64,000 nt of DNA, from contig JAQFVV010007222.1 in assembly GCA_028023455.1 (NCBI GenBank), positions 62,001 through 126,000 of the forward strand, in the 5' to 3' direction. This DNA is from Epiperipatus broadwayi (taxonomy: Eukaryota > Onychophora > Udeonychophora > Euonychophora > Peripatidae). The position numbers were made by a program, and so were the translations under genes. Under the pieces are notes generated by a model. That model saw only the letters and a program-made list of their open reading frames with translations. It searched no databases and was not told the DNA's origin. Positions 59,180 through 64,000 of this stretch are shown here, piece by piece; within the stretch, counting starts at the first letter, position 1; every line of letters starts with the position of its first letter.

Positions 59180-60356
59180 CAGGTAGTACAAGTAATTCTC
59201 TGTCTTGGACACATTTGGTTTTTATTATTTAGACAACTGACCCACTACTGGGCTGACAATCAAATTTTCTGACAAATTTATTTATATGGGTGCTAGTGAG
59301 CAAAACAAGATCAATAGGGCATGTGAAATAATCCATTTACTTCCAAACCACATATGATTGACTTAATTTTTGATAAATGATTTGATTGATGACTATTTTA
59401 TTATTTGTTAACAACTGATGTGTTCCTGACCTGAGTTTAAATACAGGAGTTCAACTATCATTTTCACTAAGTATGAGGCTTTCACACACAAGAAAATGTC
59501 AAAATTAATATTACACAAGAACTTTTATTTGTTGATATCATTTTTAATCTGGCTAGCCGAAAAGCATGTAAACCATTTAAGCATTTTGCCAACTGCATCT
59601 GGCTGCTTGGTGTACACAAAATATCTTCACCTGCTTTGAGGTTACTCTAGAAATTATTGTCATTAAAGCATATTGTCACACTGCATCAGACATATAATTC
59701 CCAGTTTGAATGTCTTCGCCTGCTTTGAGGCTACTAAGAATATGGAGCAAACATTTTATATATGTGCTAGCAAGCAATACTTTGAAATTTAAAACTTTTA
59801 ACATGATATTATATTGGATATTTTTACATATATACTGAGCTAAACACTAGTTAATTTTGACACAGACAAATGTTTCATTTGTTTTATCCCTTGCTTTAAT
59901 CTATAGACTGTTATTACTTTTCTAACAATAATTTTCTTCCCTCTTTACTGTCATGAATGTGTATAAACAGATGTATAATACATATATACTGAGATACATA
60001 TAATTAGTTTTATATATATGTTACTATCTTATTACTTTTCTTTAAATAATTATTTTGACTAACAAATGTTTTACTGAATGAATATTTATAAAAAATAATC
60101 TTGAAAACATTTAATTATAAGAAAGAAAATTACAAAATGACATTCTAATTTATTAAATCATTTCAGTTATGCATTATAAATCTCATAACTTTTCTTTTAA
60201 ATATATACACACTCTTTAAACTATCACTCTCTACAGAAACATTTCATTTATAAAGATCTCAATTGACTGAGTAACTAAAGTCATAATTACCATCTACAGG
60301 GTGTGTGGGGTTTATTAAATGAAGCTCCAACGATTGGACAGCCAAAAACATAATCA
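59175..60356. other. Unassigned stretch with a small duplicated motif
   Basis: A 22-base motif (CTTCRCCTGCTTTGAGGYTA) occurs at about 59625 and 59707, and GTGCTAG-AGCAA at about 59289 and 59764. No coding region recognised. Confidence 0.4.
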
Positions 60357-63045
60357 TGTACAGGTCAAAAAACAACCACCACCTAAATCGCAAGTCAGAT
60401 CCAAACTCAGCTGAACCAAACTGAATTCAAACCGAACTCACCAGCTCAGATTAGTAGAAATCTAAATCGACAGCACAGTGCTATGTGCTGAGGAGACCCC
60501 TGAACTGACATTAATATCAGCTAATACTGACTAAAGATAATTTTAAATCAAATCATATGTATATACTCGGGTTGCCAACACAGACAGTGAGCCTTAACAT
60601 TAAGTAATAATTGAATAAAAGACTTAAGAAACCAAGTGTGTTTATAAAATATTTTAATAATAATAGTAATAGTTTTATTTGAATTTTAAATGATGATTAT
60701 ATTAATCACCTCTAGCCTTTAACAGTGTTTATAATTATAATAAGAGTGGCAGTCTTTATTATATGCCAATGAGCATTATGCAATAATATGAAATTCTATG
60801 TCTATGCCCCCAACAAGAAACTAAAGGCAGATAAAGGTATTCAGTTGTAAAGGAAATTACTATTCTAATTTTATTATGAAAGAATGTGAGATTTACTTTC
60901 ACATTCGCAAATCCATTCATGAAGAGCAAGATATGTATTTAGGGCATAACTTTAACCTTTATTAGAAAACTTATTTAATTTGAAATAATTGAGAAGTTGT
61001 TTGACCCTAATTGAAATCACTTCATCACGAATTATGAGCCTCAGAACAGGCTTTACTGGAACAGAGAGGTAACGGTGCTGACGAATTATGAACTACAAAG
61101 TAAACATGAAAGATAATCACTGGTAAGTAGTTTAAGTATTATGGTGGCTTGAAATTCACAAGTCTTACTGCCCTTTGGAGATGTGGAACATGGGGAAAAC
61201 CAGGCGAGTCGTAACTATGAACCTTTGGTGTTCCAATTATAACATGAGCATGGGAGGAAGTGCTTTCTTCCTCTATAATTAAAATAACAGAAATATTCCA
61301 CCAACAAGCTTAATAGAGTGGAAGATTGCCCTATGTCAGCAACATTCGATGATGATGATTAGAGAGTCACTGTTTGAATAATAAAACCCAATTATAGAAT
61401 GCTCTACGTGATGACTTGATCAATTTAAGTAAACACAAATGAGCTTTTAACTAAAATTTCTTAAAGCATTTATAAAATTATATTAGTTATGCCCAAACAT
61501 CGCGCGTTTCCTAAATATTAATATATAGTAAAAACAATTTGAATTAGAATGTATTTAGTTGATTCCTTTATCGACCCTTTTTCAAAAACATTTTAACATT
61601 ATATATGAATAAATATGCATTGGTGAGTACGAGAAAATAGCTGGGGCATAGATTAGAAACAGAGCTAATAATTTATTATTAGTCAATTATAAAAATAACA
61701 AACATTTAATAATTTCTTTTGACTTGATGATTAATAGAACTGTATAAACCTAGTTCTAATGGGCGAGAATTACTATCAGAATTAATATTATATTATTTGC
61801 ACAAAGCAAATGGAACCAAGGAATTCATCGAGTGGAAGGATTGTTGGCATATAATTAAAAATTAATGACCTTAATAAATCACACATAATATATATATAAT
61901 ATAGTAGATGAACCGCCATCGTAAGAAAGAAAAATTAAATTTAAGGACTGGAGATTGAAAAAAATTATATAATTTAAAATTGCATTATAGAAGGTTTTAC
62001 ACAGAGTATTACATTTATAAATGAGAAGAGCTCTTAAAGCGAGTGGAAAGTAAAGTTTGGAACTGGCCAGACAGTTACAGTTCATTATGGAAATATATTA
62101 CCCATTCTTTCCGGGGCTGGTTCCTTAGTTTACATGTCCGGATTGGTAAAATATAGGTACGCATTTGATCAATTACTTGAACAGCATTTTATTTGATTTT
62201 GGCAGCATGATTTGTCTGGAAAGAATTTAGCAGCTTCATTGAAGATTTACCAGGGACTTCAGGAACCATAGTCACATTCCTGATGTTTAGCGCCTTACCA
62301 TAATAGGAACACTATTTGAATTCATGATTTTAAAAAGCACAGAATTTACTGGCACTTCTCTACAACAAAGATGGCTTTTTTCTCTCCAAACTTTTCAGAG
62401 CTATTTATACTGTATCTGTTGCCTTCGGGCTAGTGACCCTTTCATTATCAGTGTTACAAAATTTACTGGTTATTTTTAGATACATTCCCTCAATAAGGCT
62501 TTCAAACTCATTAACTCGAATTCATTTTCTAATTAGGAAATGAATTCGTAAAATCAGAAAATGATTTTAATTAGGAAATCTTTACATATTAAATACTTAT
62601 CTTTTTTTCTAATTAATAAAACTTTACCCATTGTTTTTGGAAAGGGAAAATCTGAAAGCTTATCAAAAGAATGTAGCTTTTAATGACTAAATCTTTAACA
62701 AATTATTTAAAAATAAAATCAAACATTCCCGCAATGAAACTTTCAAATAATTATTCATATTTAAATATTTAAAAATATATACACACAATCCACACATTTA
62801 TAATATATATATATAAATTCATGAATAATTCTATCATAAATCTATTAATAGAATTGATCAATTTAAACCTGAAACTAGTTAATTTCAGTACACATTTATG
62901 TAATAGTTTTTCTTTATGGAAATTAGTGTGGATTGAACGTATAAAGCCCCATTGCATCAGAAATTTAAGGTTAGTACTAGGGTGTGAAGTGGGCTTCTGG
63001 CGAGATGTCATGAAGCTAGGATCGAACTCAGATCCAACTGCTTCA
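60357..63045 (+). mobile_element. Dispersed repeat family F1, copy c
   Basis: Begins TGTACAGGTC and ends ATCCAACTGCTTCA before a (TA)n/(TG)n tract. Closest to F1b over the whole length, but without the foldback insertion and with a short deletion near 60495. Confidence 0.85.
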
Positions 63046-63080
<35 letters not shown>

Positions 63081-63145
63081 CCAAAATAGAGTTTGAATAT
63101 GGTTTGGTGGTGGGAGATTCTGAGTATCAGATTGACTGCTTCAAT
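63081..63145 (+). repeat. Isolated 3'-end fragment of the F1/F2 type
   Basis: GAGTTTGAATATGG, then TATCAGATTGACTGCTTCA, resembles the last ~70 bp of F1 and F2 and lies just beyond the end of F1c, separated by TA/TG repeats. Confidence 0.55.
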
Positions 63146-64000
63146 ATACATTTGAATATTATATATATTTGGGAAAGAATACTGACATCTAACTTAATTT
63201 ATACATATATATAAGATCATTTCATAATTATTGAATAACCGATAATAGTGACTAAAACTAAAGAAAGTAAGTTAAGTGAAAATTTCAATCCCACAAAAAA
63301 GTTTTCTAATTTTCAATTCAAAAGACTTAAAAAATAATTATTTAGCTCAGTTAATAGTAACTGGATTAATAAATTGTTTTAAGGAACTTCATAATTATAT
63401 TTTATGTCATGTTGTTTATTTATATATTACACATGTTCACACATATTGTGCACTACTCATTCATTGTGTTTTGCATATTCATCATATGTATTGTTGTACT
63501 CATAAATGATAAATTTTTCATAATTTATGAAGGAATGATAAATTTTTATCAATATGCCTAAAGATATGTTAGTTATATTAAATAGATTGTAAAACTATTT
63601 TCAACTTTTTCACAAGAATATTTAAAAAAAAAAATATTCCAAGGTTTATGTAAATTAGAAATGATTTGCTAATTAATGAATGTAAAAAAATATCTATTAA
63701 GAAAGCCATCTGTTATTTCAAAAGATGTTTTTTTTATTTTCGATTTCCCACTGATTTTTATTCTTAAATAATAAAGTTTTAAAATACACAATTTCATTAG
63801 TTTTTAAAATTTTATTTAGCTTACTTAAATATATTAAACAATCGATGTCAAATTAAATTGCCATATATATATATATCCAGATTAAAAAATTTCAGTGACC
63901 ACATATTTTCAACACATATATTGTAACAGGATAAAAATGAGGTCACACTCTTCTTTTAATGCCCCACAGATTTGGGAGTCATTTGTAATTGAATAAAAAT
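63146..64000. other. Unassigned AT-rich stretch
   Basis: No coding region recognised. TGTAACAGGATAAAAAT at 63922 resembles TGTAACAGAATAAAAAT at 4754; both follow F1 copies and TA tracts and may mark the start of another repeat family that runs off the window. Confidence 0.35.

Noticed and set aside
63001-63045. Possible hammerhead at F1 3' ends (CTGGTGA...CATGAARCTAG...ATC)
   Set aside because: Stem II would need a one-base loop, stem I does not pair and the core Ala-type position A6 is G.
1-64000. CRISPR array, bacterial operon or prophage
   Set aside because: No short regularly spaced repeats with unique spacers and no bacterial gene organisation; the tandem arrays have ~420-bp units and the coding content is eukaryotic retroelement and hAT.

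Overview
This is an AT-rich metazoan window, most likely from an invertebrate, with long (TA)n tracts. I see no host protein-coding gene and no convincing functional tRNA or rRNA. Everything recognisable is mobile DNA. EN+ Penelope-like elements with GIY-YIG endonucleases, Ty3/Gypsy elements, a hAT element with a TTF zinc finger, and apparent CpG decay all point to an animal. I cannot name the species. The standard code fits the hAT frame.

Layout. 0.3-2.0 kb: a broken Penelope-like element (PLE1) between inverted terminal repeats. 2.1-4.7 kb: repeat family F1, copy a. 6.3-11.15 kb: three copies (A, B, C) of a second PLE, A and B in tandem on the minus strand and C head-to-head with B. 12.7-13.85 kb: a tandem array of ~420 bp units, each with a hammerhead-ribozyme fold on the plus strand. 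13.9-17.1 kb: family F2, copy a. 18.7-20.5 kb: a third, decayed PLE. 21.0-25.58 kb: a nearly intact hAT transposon with a perfect 8-bp target duplication. 26.0-26.6 kb: a decayed LINE tail cut by a short tRNA-like SINE. 28.5-30.5 kb: a 174-bp direct repeat around 1.6 kb of unknown DNA. 33.4-38.4 kb: an old minus-strand Gypsy element split by a MITE. 38.6-44.6 kb: F2b, then F1b carrying a 113-bp-arm foldback element. 44.9-45.9 kb: a Gypsy gag fragment. 45.95-46.75 kb: a second tandem array (413 bp unit) with two intact-looking minus-strand hammerheads. 49.5-57.4 kb: an LTR retrotransposon with ~1.9 kb LTRs that has lost nearly all of pol. 60.4-63.0 kb: F1c.

The most interesting content is the two unrelated tandem arrays whose ~410-427 bp monomers each carry a type-I hammerhead with a short self-complementary stem III. 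This is the architecture of retrozymes (non-autonomous retroelements replicating through small circular RNAs). They lie in the same window as PLEs whose terminal or downstream sequences hold decayed hammerhead-like cores. PLE machinery is a candidate mobiliser of retrozymes in animals. All ribozyme calls come from reading sequence and pairing by eye; activity is inferred.
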